From Pseudomonadota bacterium (GTDB lineage: Bacteria > Pseudomonadota > Alphaproteobacteria > Rhizobiales > Hyphomicrobiaceae): DNA of 36,425 nucleotides. Location: the NCBI GenBank assembly GCA_963205015.1, contig CAUJKI010000306.1, forward strand, positions 1 through 36,425, written 5' to 3'. A program made the translations under genes and the position numbers. Below the pieces are notes generated by a model. That model saw nothing but the letters and a program-made list of their open reading frames with translations, was not told where the DNA came from and searched no databases. Shown piece after piece: positions 23,513 to 32,409 of the stretch (positions are counted from its first letter, which is position 1; each line of letters starts with the position of its first letter).

Positions 23513-25186
23513 TCAGGAGCGATCGGCCATCTCCGTCTCAAGGGCGCGGGCCTGCGCAGGATAGTGACTCCGCACATACTCGAGTGACGTAAGACCAGCG
23601 TCGAGGTCGGCGCGGATCCGAGCCAGGGTGCGGCGCTCGGGCGGGCCGAACCCGCCACCGCCGGCCTCCTCCAGCACGATAACCGATCCGGGCGTCACGT
23701 CGCGGCGGGACTTTGGCGCGACGGCAGCCCCGTCGAGTGAAAGCACACGCAGCGCCCCATCGATACCACCGGCAAACCCACGCGCAGGGCGACTGGTCCG
23801 CGAGGCGAAGAAAGCCGCATCGACCGGGGCATCGGTGTCGTTGCGTAACTCGACCACCTGCCCGGCACCGCCCTGGAAGGTGCCCGCGCCGCCGCTGTCG
23901 ACGCGCCATTCCTTACGCAGAAACGTGATGCCGGTGTTCTCCTCCCAGATCTCAACGGGAATGCCGATCATGTTCGACGGCCCTGGCAGCACCGGACGCC
24001 CATCGAGGTCGGCAAAGGCGCCATACCCGCCGGAGGTAAACAGAATGTAGGAATAGTCACGGCCCTGAGGCGAGCGGCCGCGAAAATTGATCTGGCAGAT
24101 CATACCGCTGTCGGCCTGAACCTGCATCGGGACCACATCCGCGAGCGCGCCGAACACCAGCGGCGCCACGTAGTGACCGAGGATGTGACGACCGCCCGTG
24201 GCATAGGGGCGCTTCGCGTTGAGAATGCAGTTGTCAGGCGCAGCGATGGTGACGAAGTCGAGCACCGCCTGATTGTTGGGGATGTTCGGCGCGACGATGG
24301 TCTTGAAGGTGAAGTAGCAGTACGCGCGCGTGTAGCAGAGCGGCACATTGATGCCGCGATTGACGACGGGCGAGGTGCCGGTGAAGTCGAACGTGAAGCG
24401 TTCCGGCGAAATGGAAATCTGGACGGCGAGGTTGATGAGCGCGTCGTCCTGGACGCCCTCCACTGACAGCGATCCGGCAACCTTGCCGCAGGGCAGCGTG
24501 CGCAACACCTCTGATATAGCGTTGCGAGTCAGGTCAAAGATCGCGTCAGCCGCTCCTACCGTGTCGACCAGCCCGTATTCGGCAAGCAGATCGTCGATGG
24601 CCGCGGCCGCCACGTTGCAGGCTGCAACGTTGGAATAAATATCGCCAATGACCAGGTCCCGGAAGCGCACATTCGCCTCAATGAGGTCGAACACGAACTT
24701 GTTCGGCTCTCCGCGCACGAACAGCTTCACCGGCGGGATACAAATGCCCTCCTCGTAGTTGTCGCGCGCACCAGTGCCGTAGCCGATACCGCCGATATCG
24801 GCCAGATGCGACACCGACAGCGCATAAGCGACGAGGCGACCGTTGCGGAAGATCGGCTTGACAATGTTGACATCGTAGACGTGACCGGTGCCGATCCAGG
24901 GATCGTTGGTAAGAAGCACGTCACCGTCGGCCAGGGTGTCCGCCGGGATGTGTTCCAGCATGCCGGAGAGCGTCGCGGGTCCGGTGCCTGTGAACGAAGG
25001 TACGCTCGCCGTTCCTTGCGACAGGAAGCGGCCCTTCGCATCGAACAGCATGCAGGAGTAGTCGCCGCTCTCGCGCACCATGGTGGAGAACGAGGTGCGC
25101 ACAAGCGCCGAGACCATCTCGTCGGCGATGGAGACGAACCGCGACCAGATGATGCCGGCGTCGATGGGATCGAGCTTTTCTTGCAT
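23513..25186 (-). CDS. hyuB: Hydantoinase B / oxoprolinase family subunit (HyuB-like)
   Basis: A 557-residue protein. It opens LDPIDAGIIWSRFVSIADEMVSALVRTSFSTMVRESGDYSCMLFDAKGRFLSQG and has ILLTNDPWIGTGHVYDV-type residues (DVLLTNDPWIGTGHVYDVNIV), YTRAYCYFTFKTI, IPVEIWEENTGITFLRKEWRVDSGGAGTFQGGAGQ and a closing GGGGFGPPERR. These are the hallmarks of the HyuB family. With HyuA it forms an ATP-dependent cyclic-amide hydrolase or an acetone/acetophenone-carboxylase-like enzyme. A TGAGG ribosome site is embedded in the hyuA stop, 11 bases upstream. Confidence 0.93.
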   Translation of the reverse strand: MQEKLDPIDAGIIWSRFVSIADEMVSALVRTSFSTMVRESGDYSCMLFDAKGRFLSQGTASVPSFTGTGPATLSGMLEHIPADTLADGDVLLTNDPWIGTGHVYDVNIVKPIFRNGRLVAYALSVSHLADIGGIGYGTGARDNYEEGICIPPVKLFVRGEPNKFVFDLIEANVRFRDLVIGDIYSNVAACNVAAAAIDDLLAEYGLVDTVGAADAIFDLTRNAISEVLRTLPCGKVAGSLSVEGVQDDALINLAVQISISPERFTFDFTGTSPVVNRGINVPLCYTRAYCYFTFKTIVAPNIPNNQAVLDFVTIAAPDNCILNAKRPYATGGRHILGHYVAPLVFGALADVVPMQVQADSGMICQINFRGRSPQGRDYSYILFTSGGYGAFADLDGRPVLPGPSNMIGIPVEIWEENTGITFLRKEWRVDSGGAGTFQGGAGQVVELRNDTDAPVDAAFFASRTSRPARGFAGGIDGALRVLSLDGAAVAPKSRRDVTPGSVIVLEEAGGGGFGPPERRTLARIRADLDAGLTSLEYVRSHYPAQARALETEMADRS

Positions 25187-25197
25187 TCTGTAGGGCC

Positions 25198-27318
25198 TCA
25201 GCGGCGGGATCGGATATCGGCGAGGATGTCGAAGCTCTCGGTGACTGTGCCCCGAGCGAAGCGCGGCAGGTAGATCGTGGTGTCATTTTCCTCGATGAGC
25301 GCACCGCCCTCGATCGTATCACCCGGACGCAATGCGTAGCGATCGTACACGGCAAGCTCGGCGGCCTCCCCGGTACCAGTGTCGAGAATGCGCCGCGGGG
25401 CTTTGATCTTGCGAGTGGTTGTCCCCGCATTCGCATAGCGGAAGCGGGAAAGATCGCAGAGCTTGTCGCGAACCATGATCTGCACGGTCCAATTGAAGAT
25501 CTCGATGACGTAGTCCGGGAAGATCACTCCGAACACAGCGCGATAGGCGCGATGGAAGGCCTCACGAATGGTGGCAGAGTCGCACGTTGCGATATCGTCG
25601 ATGCCGACGTCGATCTCGTAACCCTGGCCGACATAGTGCATACCGAGCGTCAGGACGACGTCAGCGCCTGCGGCCGCCAGCGCTCGCGCGTTGGCATCGC
25701 CTTCGATCAACGCACGAACCTCCGCGCTGACGCGGCCCGCCGGTAACGTGTCGAGGCGCAGTGCATTTGTCTTCTGCAGCGTGAGCCCTTCGCGGCCAAC
25801 GAAGAGCCCGAACGCGGAGGAGACGCCGGCGCCAAACGGAAACGCTACGGTCTTGATACTCAAGGTGCGCGCGATCTCGGCTGCATGGAGAGGTGCCGAG
25901 CCGCCGGTACATACGAGCGCGTAGCGCCGATAGTCGATGCCGAGCTCACCCGCGTGCACCCGGAAGGCGCGCGCAACGTTCTCATTGACTGTCTCACGGA
26001 TGCCGCGGGCGACGCGCTCGAGCGAGGTGCCAAGGCGATCCGCCAACGACTGGATGACGGCTTGGGCGCGGCTGCGCTGCACAACGATGCCGCTGTTTGC
26101 AAAGTTCTCCTCGCTCAGATAGCCAAGCGCGACGTTGGCATCGGTCAGCGTCGCCGCTGTACCGCCGCGGTCGTAGCAGGCCGGTCCCGGGTCGGCGCCG
26201 GCGCTCGACGGGCCGACGGCAATTGCGCCGCGGTCATCGATGGTGGCAATGCTGCCTCCGCCCGCGCCGATCTCGATCAGATCGATGGCAGGGATCATGA
26301 GAGGAAGCCCGCTGCCCGGCTGGAACGTGCCGACGCGCGCAACCTCGAGCGATCGCTGCACGTGAAACGCCCCGTGGGTCAGAAAAGCACCCTTCGCCGT
26401 CGTACCACCCATATCGAAGGCCAGCACGTTGGAAAGGCGCACCGCGGCATCACCGGCGACCGGTTGCGGCAAGTCAATGCGGGCCGCGATCTCCTGCGCG
26501 GCCAGGACGCCGGCGGCTGGGCCGGACTCGATCATGCGAATGGGATAGCCGACACATCGATCGAACTCCAGCGGCAGACCCGAGGAAGTCATCATCAGCG
26601 CGCGCCCCGCAAAGCCCCCTTCTGCCAGCGCCAGCCGGAGGCGGCCGACGTAGTCCGCCAGCAGCGGCATGGTGTAGGCGTTGATGGTACAGGTGGTCCA
26701 GCGCTCATACTCACGCTGAGTTGGCGCGACGGCCGCCGAGCAGGAGACGTAGGCGTTGGGAAACGCTTCCCGGATCCAGTCGCGCACGATCTCCTCGTTG
26801 GCCGCATTGCGATACGAATGGAGGAAGCATACCGCGAAGCTGCGTACATCATGGCGCTCGGCGAGCGCGATCAGTTGCGCCATGAGCGCTGCCTTATCCG
26901 GGGCGCGCGCAACCTCGCCCGCGGCCGATACGCGCTCGTCGACCGCGAGGCGAAGATCCCGCCGGCCGACCGGATCGGGAAAGCGCAGCTTGAGATCGGT
27001 CAGATTGTAGCGATGCTCGCGTCCGATCTCGAGGAGATCGCGAAAGCCCGCGGTATGCAGCAGGATGAAGTCGCTGCCTTTACGCTCGATGACGGCGTTG
27101 GTTATGATCGTGGTCGCGTGCAGGAAGAGATCGGCAGACCGCAGATCGAGCGCGATGCGCTGCGAGAGCTTTTCAACGCCCTGCAGGATGGCGCGTTCGG
27201 GGGAGTGCGGCGTCGTCAGCACCTTGTCGGTAAGCACCACCCGTTGCTGATGATCGAGCAGAACGAAATCGGTGAACGTGCCGCCGATGTCGACCGCGAG
27301 AGAGAATTTACTGCTCAT
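25198..27318 (-). CDS. hyuA: Hydantoinase A / oxoprolinase family subunit (HyuA-like)
   Basis: A 706-residue ATP-binding subunit. The actin/HSP70-type phosphate loop FSLAVDIGGTFTDFVLLD is at the N-terminus, followed by FLHATTIITNAVIERKG, RMIESGPAAGVLAAQ, VLAFDMGGTTAKGAFL, GAGGGSIA, GADPGPACYDRGGTAATLTDANVALGYL and ALVCTGGSAPLHAAEIA. It supplies ATP hydrolysis to activate the cyclic amide or ketone handled with HyuB. The start MSSKFSLAV is one base after the dehydrogenase stop (TGAAATG), so it is coupled to that gene. Which substrate is used cannot be read from the sequence. Confidence 0.94.
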   Translation of the reverse strand: MSSKFSLAVDIGGTFTDFVLLDHQQRVVLTDKVLTTPHSPERAILQGVEKLSQRIALDLRSADLFLHATTIITNAVIERKGSDFILLHTAGFRDLLEIGREHRYNLTDLKLRFPDPVGRRDLRLAVDERVSAAGEVARAPDKAALMAQLIALAERHDVRSFAVCFLHSYRNAANEEIVRDWIREAFPNAYVSCSAAVAPTQREYERWTTCTINAYTMPLLADYVGRLRLALAEGGFAGRALMMTSSGLPLEFDRCVGYPIRMIESGPAAGVLAAQEIAARIDLPQPVAGDAAVRLSNVLAFDMGGTTAKGAFLTHGAFHVQRSLEVARVGTFQPGSGLPLMIPAIDLIEIGAGGGSIATIDDRGAIAVGPSSAGADPGPACYDRGGTAATLTDANVALGYLSEENFANSGIVVQRSRAQAVIQSLADRLGTSLERVARGIRETVNENVARAFRVHAGELGIDYRRYALVCTGGSAPLHAAEIARTLSIKTVAFPFGAGVSSAFGLFVGREGLTLQKTNALRLDTLPAGRVSAEVRALIEGDANARALAAAGADVVLTLGMHYVGQGYEIDVGIDDIATCDSATIREAFHRAYRAVFGVIFPDYVIEIFNWTVQIMVRDKLCDLSRFRYANAGTTTRKIKAPRRILDTGTGEAAELAVYDRYALRPGDTIEGGALIEENDTTIYLPRFARGTVTESFDILADIRSRR

Positions 27319-27319
27319 T

Positions 27320-28330
27320 TCAACCGGCAAGCTTTACTGAGAAGCGCGCTTCCAGACCCGACAGACTGCGCAATTCGCTCTCGGAGTAGTCGATTCCGTC
27401 CGCTGTCTGGCGAGACATCTTTTCCAGCTCCGGTTGCCCCGGCCACATCACCTTGGCAAAACCTTCGGCGGGAGGACAGTCCTCGATTTCCTGCCGCAGC
27501 CGTCCGGCAGCCTCGAAGTAGCCTGCCGGATCGATGAAGCGCTTGAGATCCACGGCGACGATGAACCAGTTGAGCTCGTGTGGCGTGCCGAGCGCCGCAT
27601 CACCGAACAGCTCGGCGATGAACCCCATGCCATAACCTTTCGCGCCGGCGGAGGGAAGCATGGCACCACCATCGTAAAAATCGCGTGCGTCGTTGGTGGG
27701 TCGACCATTATTGTCAATGATCCAGCCGTCCGGAACTGGCGTGTTGTTGGTGCGGAACACAAGCAGCTTGCCTTGTGCCGTCGCCGACGTCGCGAAGTCA
27801 CTGGTGGTCGCGCGCGTCTCGTCCAGAGGCAGGCTGAAGGCATAAGGGTTGGTGTCAAAGACGCCTTTGCGTCCACCGAAGGGCGCGACTTCCTTGAGCT
27901 TCTTGTTGCCGCCGCCACCAAATACGAAGCCCCACATGAACTCGCGCGCCAACATCTCACTGTAGGCGCCGATGCGTCCAGTATGCGCGCAATTGACGAT
28001 GGCGGCGCCGGCGATGCCTACGCTTCGCGCCAAAGCGGTGAGATCGGGCAGAATTCGATGAAAGCCGACGATGCCGAAGTTCTTGTTGGCATCCATGCGC
28101 AGCAGGTTCGGCGCCACCTGCTTGCAGCTCACCTCGGCCTTGTTGGCAATGTAGCCTGCATCGATCTGGTCGACGTACTTGATCATTCTGAGGAGTCCGT
28201 GCGAGCGCACGCCGCGCAGATCAGCATCGGCAAGATGCGCGGCGACGACGGCAGCGTCGCCTGCCGACGTTCCAAGCTTCAACAGAACGTCCTTGCAGAA
28301 CTCCTCAACGCGCGTCGCGGCGACCTTCAT
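27320..28330 (-). CDS. Malate/L-lactate dehydrogenase family (Ldh2-type) oxidoreductase
   Basis: A 336-residue NAD(P)-dependent dehydrogenase of the LDH2/MDG2 family (not a Rossmann fold). Typical blocks are DAAVVAAHLADADLRGVRSHGLLRM, CAHTGRIGAYSEMLAREFMWGFVFGGGGN, APFGGRKGVFDTNPYAFSLPL and GGAMLPSAGAKGYGMGFIAELF. Family members reduce or oxidise 2-oxo/2-hydroxy acids, ureidoglycolate and delta1-piperideine-2-carboxylate. It is the first gene of the dehydrogenase-hyuA-hyuB operon, with a good promoter and a candidate GntR operator 82 bases upstream. Confidence 0.93.
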   Translation of the reverse strand: MKVAATRVEEFCKDVLLKLGTSAGDAAVVAAHLADADLRGVRSHGLLRMIKYVDQIDAGYIANKAEVSCKQVAPNLLRMDANKNFGIVGFHRILPDLTALARSVGIAGAAIVNCAHTGRIGAYSEMLAREFMWGFVFGGGGNKKLKEVAPFGGRKGVFDTNPYAFSLPLDETRATTSDFATSATAQGKLLVFRTNNTPVPDGWIIDNNGRPTNDARDFYDGGAMLPSAGAKGYGMGFIAELFGDAALGTPHELNWFIVAVDLKRFIDPAGYFEAAGRLRQEIEDCPPAEGFAKVMWPGQPELEKMSRQTADGIDYSESELRSLSGLEARFSVKLAG

Positions 28331-28411
28331 TTCCCTGCCTCTGCGGTGATCGTGCTGTAGCTCGCTTCATGTTTCGCTCGTGCACCGGAAAAGGCGCTGG
28401 AGCACATTGGT

Positions 28412-28442
28412 ACATTATATATAATGCATCGACGAGGTGCAA
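28412..28442 (-). promoter_or_regulatory. Promoter of the dehydrogenase-hyuAB operon with embedded GntR-type operator
   Basis: On the minus strand TTGCAC (-35, 28437-28442) and a perfect TATAAT (-10, 28414-28419) are spaced 17 bases. The -10 is part of ACATTATATATAATGCAT (28412-28429), whose core ATTATATATAAT is a perfect 12-bp palindrome. The same 18-mer, with one difference, is at 32259-32276 upstream of the operon that encodes the GntR protein. A repressor bound here would block RNA polymerase. Confidence 0.72.
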
Positions 28443-28521
28443 TCGGAGCGAGGCGCGACGGTTTGATGCGTTCCGGAAAAAGAACGGAAGAAAATGGTTG
28501 GGCCCAGCGTGGCGCTTGGCG

Positions 28522-29244
28522 CTACGTGCTCGCGCGCTTAGCGGCGGGCACCGTGTCGAGCGCGGCCTTGAGCCCGCTCTCCAGATGTTTGCGATGCGCT
28601 TCGATGCAACCCTTCAGGTCGCCATCCTCCAGCCGCGCGATGAATTGGGAGTGCTCGGCGACCGAAGCTGCAAGGCGCTTCGGCTTGCTCCACAATGCAT
28701 AGAACGAGAACGACGACTTCACGTACTCGATGCAAGAGATCAGCGCCTCATTCTGCGCCTGCGAGAAAACGATATAGTGGAACTGCCGATCAAGCGAGTT
28801 GATCGTCTCAAGCTCCGTACTTTTTATGAGCTGCTTGAGATTGGAGTTGACGAGCTTGAGCTCGGCGATGGTCGACTTCTCGATGTTGCGGAACGCCAGT
28901 CGAATTGCATCCAACTCGAGCAGGAGGCGGACATGATAGATGTCCGAGAGCCGCTCGGCGTCAACATCCTTTACCTTGATGCTGTGGTGGGAGTGACGCT
29001 CGATCAGCCCAGAGCCGGCAAGCTGGATGATGGCTTCGCGGATCGGCGTGACACTAAGATTGAGGTCCTCCCCGATCCGCCGTTGGCTTACGACCTCGCC
29101 GGGCTGATAAAAGCCGTTCTGAATGGCGTTGCGTATCGCCTCGGCGGCGAATTCCCGCTTTGTGAAGAATTTTGCGTTGTCCACCGCTTGAAACCTGTCC
29201 GCTACCGATAAGTCCCCTCGGCCAGGCCGCCCGGCGCCCCACAT
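28522..29244 (-). CDS. GntR family transcriptional regulator (FCD subfamily)
   Basis: A 240-residue regulator. The N-terminal winged helix reads EFAAEAIRNAIQNGFYQPGEVVSQRRIGEDLNLSVTPIREAIIQLAGSGLIERHSHHSIKV. The all-helical FCD effector domain follows (DIYHVRLLLELDAIRLA, NSLDRQFHYIVFSQAQNEALISC, AEHSQFIARLEDGDLKGCIEAHRKHLESGL). FCD proteins usually sense organic acids through a metal held by Asp and His residues, several of which are present (D-x-x-F-H, AEHSQF, HRKHLE). It is the last gene of the dctPQM operon, six bases after dctM, and so should be autoregulated from the operator at 32259. Confidence 0.93.
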   Translation of the reverse strand: MWGAGRPGRGDLSVADRFQAVDNAKFFTKREFAAEAIRNAIQNGFYQPGEVVSQRRIGEDLNLSVTPIREAIIQLAGSGLIERHSHHSIKVKDVDAERLSDIYHVRLLLELDAIRLAFRNIEKSTIAELKLVNSNLKQLIKSTELETINSLDRQFHYIVFSQAQNEALISCIEYVKSSFSFYALWSKPKRLAASVAEHSQFIARLEDGDLKGCIEAHRKHLESGLKAALDTVPAAKRAST

Positions 29245-29250
29245 ATCATC

Positions 29251-30549
29251 TTACAAATTCCGTGGTAGCCAGAGAACTACTTCCGGGAATAGCGCCATGG
29301 CAAGCGTGAACAGGATCATGATCACAAGATAGGGAAACGTGGCGCGGGTGATGAACCCGAGACTTTCGTCCGTCAGTCCCTGGATCACGAACAGGTTGAA
29401 GCCGACCGGGGGATGGATCTGGGCCATTTCCACCACGAGCACGATAAAGATGCCGAACCAGATCGGATCGAAGCCGGCCGCCGTTACGATCGGCAGCGCC
29501 ACCGGCAGCGTCATGACGATCATGGAGAAGCCTTCCAGGAAGCAGCCCAGCACTAGGTAGAAGATGACCAGCACAACGATGAGCGCGAAAGGGGAAAGGT
29601 CCAGCGATTGAACAAAATTCGCGATCGCGCGCGGAATTCCGAGGAAAGCGGCGGCGCTGCCAAGGATGGAGGCCCCTAACACGATCAGAGCGATCATGGC
29701 GCACGTAAGCACAGCACCGATCGCGATTTGATGCAGCGCCTCGCGCGTGAGCTCACCCTGCACGGCAGAGATCAATAGAGCGCCCACCACACCGATCGCG
29801 GCCGCCTCAGATGGCGTGGCAAGGCCTCCGTACATCGTGCCGAGCACACATAGGATGAGGATACAGGCGGGGGCCAGGTCTTTGAGGGACATGAAGCGCT
29901 CGCCCCATGTGACCCCGCTCAAGGCGCGCTCGGCCTCCGGCACGAAATCCTTGCGGATCGTTGAATGGATCATCACCCATGCCATGAAGCACGCCGCGAG
30001 CAGCAGACCAGGAATGATGCCGGCCGCGAACAGCTTGAGGATGGAAACCTGGGCGAGCACGCCATACACGATCATGATGCTCGACGGCGGGATCAGGAAT
30101 CCCAGCGTGCCGGCGCCAGCGAGACTACCGATGGCGATCTTCTTGTCATAGCCCCGCTTGAGCAGTTCGGAGAGCGCCACGCGACCGACCACCTGCGTCG
30201 TGGCGGCCGAAGATCCCGATATCGCAGCGAAGATCGAGCAACCGATGACATTGACGTGCAGCAGGCGCCCTGGCAGCAGACCCGCCCACGGCGCGAGACC
30301 GTTGAAGAGCGAGCGCGACAGGCGCGTGCGAAACAGCACCTCACCCATCAAGATGAATAGCGGCAGCGCCAGGAGTTCCTGCGTCGTCAGGATGTTCCAC
30401 GTATACTGCGCTACCAGCTTGTCGACCGGCAGATCGCGGAAGACGAGCAGGAGGAGGGTGCCAGTCAGCGCCAACGCCAATCCGACCCAGACGCCGATGG
30501 CGAGTGAGCCGAAAAGAATGGCGAACATCGAGCTGACGACAAGCAGCAT
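29251..30549 (-). CDS. dctM: TRAP transporter large membrane subunit DctM
   Basis: A 432-residue, roughly 12-helix membrane protein. The hallmarks are ILMGEVLFRTRLSRSLFNGLAPWAGLLPGRLLHVNVIGCSIFAAISGSSAATTQVVGRVALSELLKRGYDKKIAIGSLAGAGTLGFLIPPSSIMIVYG and, in the C-terminal half, ILGCFLEGFSMIVMTLPVALPI with PPVGFNLFVIQGL. It drives sodium-coupled uptake of the ligand presented by DctP. AAGGA lies six bases before the ATG; the gap to dctQ is 56 bases. Confidence 0.95.
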   Translation of the reverse strand: MLLVVSSMFAILFGSLAIGVWVGLALALTGTLLLLVFRDLPVDKLVAQYTWNILTTQELLALPLFILMGEVLFRTRLSRSLFNGLAPWAGLLPGRLLHVNVIGCSIFAAISGSSAATTQVVGRVALSELLKRGYDKKIAIGSLAGAGTLGFLIPPSSIMIVYGVLAQVSILKLFAAGIIPGLLLAACFMAWVMIHSTIRKDFVPEAERALSGVTWGERFMSLKDLAPACILILCVLGTMYGGLATPSEAAAIGVVGALLISAVQGELTREALHQIAIGAVLTCAMIALIVLGASILGSAAAFLGIPRAIANFVQSLDLSPFALIVVLVIFYLVLGCFLEGFSMIVMTLPVALPIVTAAGFDPIWFGIFIVLVVEMAQIHPPVGFNLFVIQGLTDESLGFITRATFPYLVIMILFTLAMALFPEVVLWLPRNL

Positions 30550-30605
30550 GGCGTGTCCTTAGGGACGTGAAGCAACAGGGCGCGCTAGCATGAAAGCGAT
30601 GCGCG

Positions 30606-31214
30606 TCACGACTTGCGGATGGCCTCGCCCGCTGTCGCAAAGGCAGGTACCTCCAGCGGCAGGTTGGCCATTGCCCGCACGGCACGCGCCAGGAATTGCA
30701 GGCTCATCAGCAGCACGCCGAACGTGACAACCGCCTGCGGAATCCAAACCGGCGTGCCACTGGCGATGGAGCGCTCGTCGAGGGAATAGGACGTCAGCGT
30801 GAAATGCAGCAGCGCCCAGGTGAAGAACGCACAGAATGCCACCGCAATAAGCGACACCAGAACTTCCACCGCCCGACGCGCACCCGGCGACAGCCGGGAG
30901 AGAAGAATGCGCACGCGGATGTGGCCGCCACTGCGGAGAGTCATGGCGGCTCCGAAAGTGAATGTGGCCGCCATCAGATAGGAGCTGTACTCCCACGCGA
31001 TCGGCAGGTCCGGGGGCAGCCACGGCACGAACGTCGACAGGATCCGCGTCGCCATCCCGGCGATCATGAAGGCGGTCAACGCGGCAAGACATAGGGCGCC
31101 AAGCCAGCCGTCCAGTCGCGTCAGAGCATCGATGGTGTCCAGTGCGAGGGCTAGCGGACTGCGTCGGATCCGGCCGTCAGGCACGGCGTGCTCTCCGGCT
31201 TGTTCCCGACGCAT
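30606..31214 (-). CDS. dctQ: TRAP transporter small membrane subunit DctQ
   Basis: A 202-residue protein with four hydrophobic helices. It shows the DctQ pattern LGALCLAALTAFMIAGMATRIL, PIAWEYSSYLMAATFTFGAAMTLRSGGHIRVRILLSRLSP and PVWIPQAVVTFGVLLMSLQFLARAVRA. The start MRREQAGEH is chosen at 31214, giving a 32-base gap to dctP; a longer open frame upstream overlaps dctP and lacks similarity. It forms the membrane complex with DctM. Confidence 0.92.
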   Translation of the reverse strand: MRREQAGEHAVPDGRIRRSPLALALDTIDALTRLDGWLGALCLAALTAFMIAGMATRILSTFVPWLPPDLPIAWEYSSYLMAATFTFGAAMTLRSGGHIRVRILLSRLSPGARRAVEVLVSLIAVAFCAFFTWALLHFTLTSYSLDERSIASGTPVWIPQAVVTFGVLLMSLQFLARAVRAMANLPLEVPAFATAGEAIRKS

Positions 31215-31246
31215 GTCCAACGCCTCCTGCTGCGCGCTGTCCGCGA

Positions 31247-32230
31247 TCACTTCTTGACCACGGCGCGGTACTTCTCGATGATTTCCCGCCCGGCAGGAAC
31301 CTGAGTGATGAACGCGTCCCACTTCGGTGTCGCCTTGGCGATCATGAAGGTGCGCAGTGCGTCGTTAGCCTGCAGCATCTTCACGCCCTTGTCGGACAAG
31401 AGCTTCAGTTTATCGGCATCCTCCTGCTCGGCGGCCTTCCAGAACTCCGGCTCGAGCCGCTTGGCAACATCCTCGATCGCCTTCTGCTGATCGGGCGTGA
31501 GCTTCTTCCAGGCAGCGAGATTGACGGTCACCATGTCAAAGTTCGACTGCCAGTTCACCAGATGACAGAAGCTCGTGAAGTCCCAGAACTGACCGTCGAC
31601 ACCGGACGAGCTCGACGTGGTGACGCTGTTGATGACGCCAGTTGCGAGTGCGGGCACGACCTCGCCCCACGGCATCTGGGCAGGTGACGCGCCGAGCTCG
31701 CGGAAGAAGTCGCTGCCATTGCGGTCGACGGTGCGGATCTTCAAGTTGCGAAACTCCTCGGGCGCCTTCACCTCCGTCTTGGCGAAGATGTTCTGGCCTG
31801 GCCAAGGCACCATGTAGAGGATCTTCTGATTGTGCTTCTGAGCGATGCGATCATAGGCGGGGCGTGCAATGTCCGTGATCGTACGCATCTCCGCCGGGTT
31901 CGAGACGAGATAGGGTAGCGATGCGATGCCGAGCAGCGGCTCTACGCCGACCTGCTGGTTGAGAAGCATGGTGCCGACGGGAACCAGCCCGTCACGGATG
32001 GCAGCGAGCATCTCCGGTCCCTTGAACCCCAGCGCGCCACCGGCCTGTACCTTGATAGTGACTTGACCCTTGGTGGCAGCGGCGACCTCGGTTGCGAACC
32101 GTTCGGCGCTCTTGGCTTGGTAGTTTCCGGGCGGATAGGCGACAGCCATGTCCCAAGCCTGTTGCGCGTGGGATGTCGCGCTGCCCAGCATGAAAACCGC
32201 ACCAGCGATAATGAGAGTTCGTCTGTCCAC
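31247..32230 (-). CDS. dctP: TRAP transporter substrate-binding protein DctP
   Basis: A 327-residue periplasmic protein. I start at GTG 32230 because GGAGG lies five bases upstream and a signal peptide follows (VDRRTLIIAGAVFMLGSATS-HAQ). The mature part reads WDMAVAYPPGNYQAKSAERFATEVAAATKGQVTIKV, then EEFRNLKIRTVDRNGSDFFRELGASPAQMPWGEVVPALATGVINSVTTSS. It contains the conserved Arg in KIRT that binds the ligand carboxylate. An in-frame ATG at 32344 would place the start beyond the promoter and is rejected. First gene of dctPQM-gntR. Confidence 0.94.
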   Translation of the reverse strand: MDRRTLIIAGAVFMLGSATSHAQQAWDMAVAYPPGNYQAKSAERFATEVAAATKGQVTIKVQAGGALGFKGPEMLAAIRDGLVPVGTMLLNQQVGVEPLLGIASLPYLVSNPAEMRTITDIARPAYDRIAQKHNQKILYMVPWPGQNIFAKTEVKAPEEFRNLKIRTVDRNGSDFFRELGASPAQMPWGEVVPALATGVINSVTTSSSSGVDGQFWDFTSFCHLVNWQSNFDMVTVNLAAWKKLTPDQQKAIEDVAKRLEPEFWKAAEQEDADKLKLLSDKGVKMLQANDALRTFMIAKATPKWDAFITQVPAGREIIEKYRAVVKK

Positions 32231-32241
32231 ATCCGCCTCCG

Positions 32242-32288
32242 TTGACGCGCATCTTGAGACATTATATATAATACATTGAACATCGCAA
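32242..32288. promoter_or_regulatory. Divergent promoters sharing one GntR-type operator (dctP / DapA-family gene)
   Basis: The palindrome core ATTATATATAAT is at 32261-32272 inside ACATTATATATAATACAT (32259-32276). For dctP (minus strand), TTGCGA at 32283-32288 and TATAAT at 32261-32266 are spaced 16 bases. For the aldolase gene (plus strand), TTGACG at 32242-32247 and TATATA at 32265-32270 are spaced 17 bases. Both -10 elements overlap the palindrome, so a single bound dimer would silence both directions. The 18-mer matches the one at 28412-28429 in 17 of 18 positions. Confidence 0.72.
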
Positions 32289-32409
32289 GAGGCGAAAGAC
32301 GCGCACTTCGGCAAGGACGACGATGAATGTGTCGCCTCGTGCATGAAGATCGTGCAGCCACGTGTCGCCTACGGTGATGCCGATCCTTGAACCGGAGACG
32401 AGACAGAGC

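Noticed and set aside
25885-27537. A 550-codon open frame on the plus strand opposite hyuA
   Set aside because: It is the antisense shadow of a clear HyuA protein in GC-rich DNA, is rich in Arg/Ala/Gly and has no family motif.
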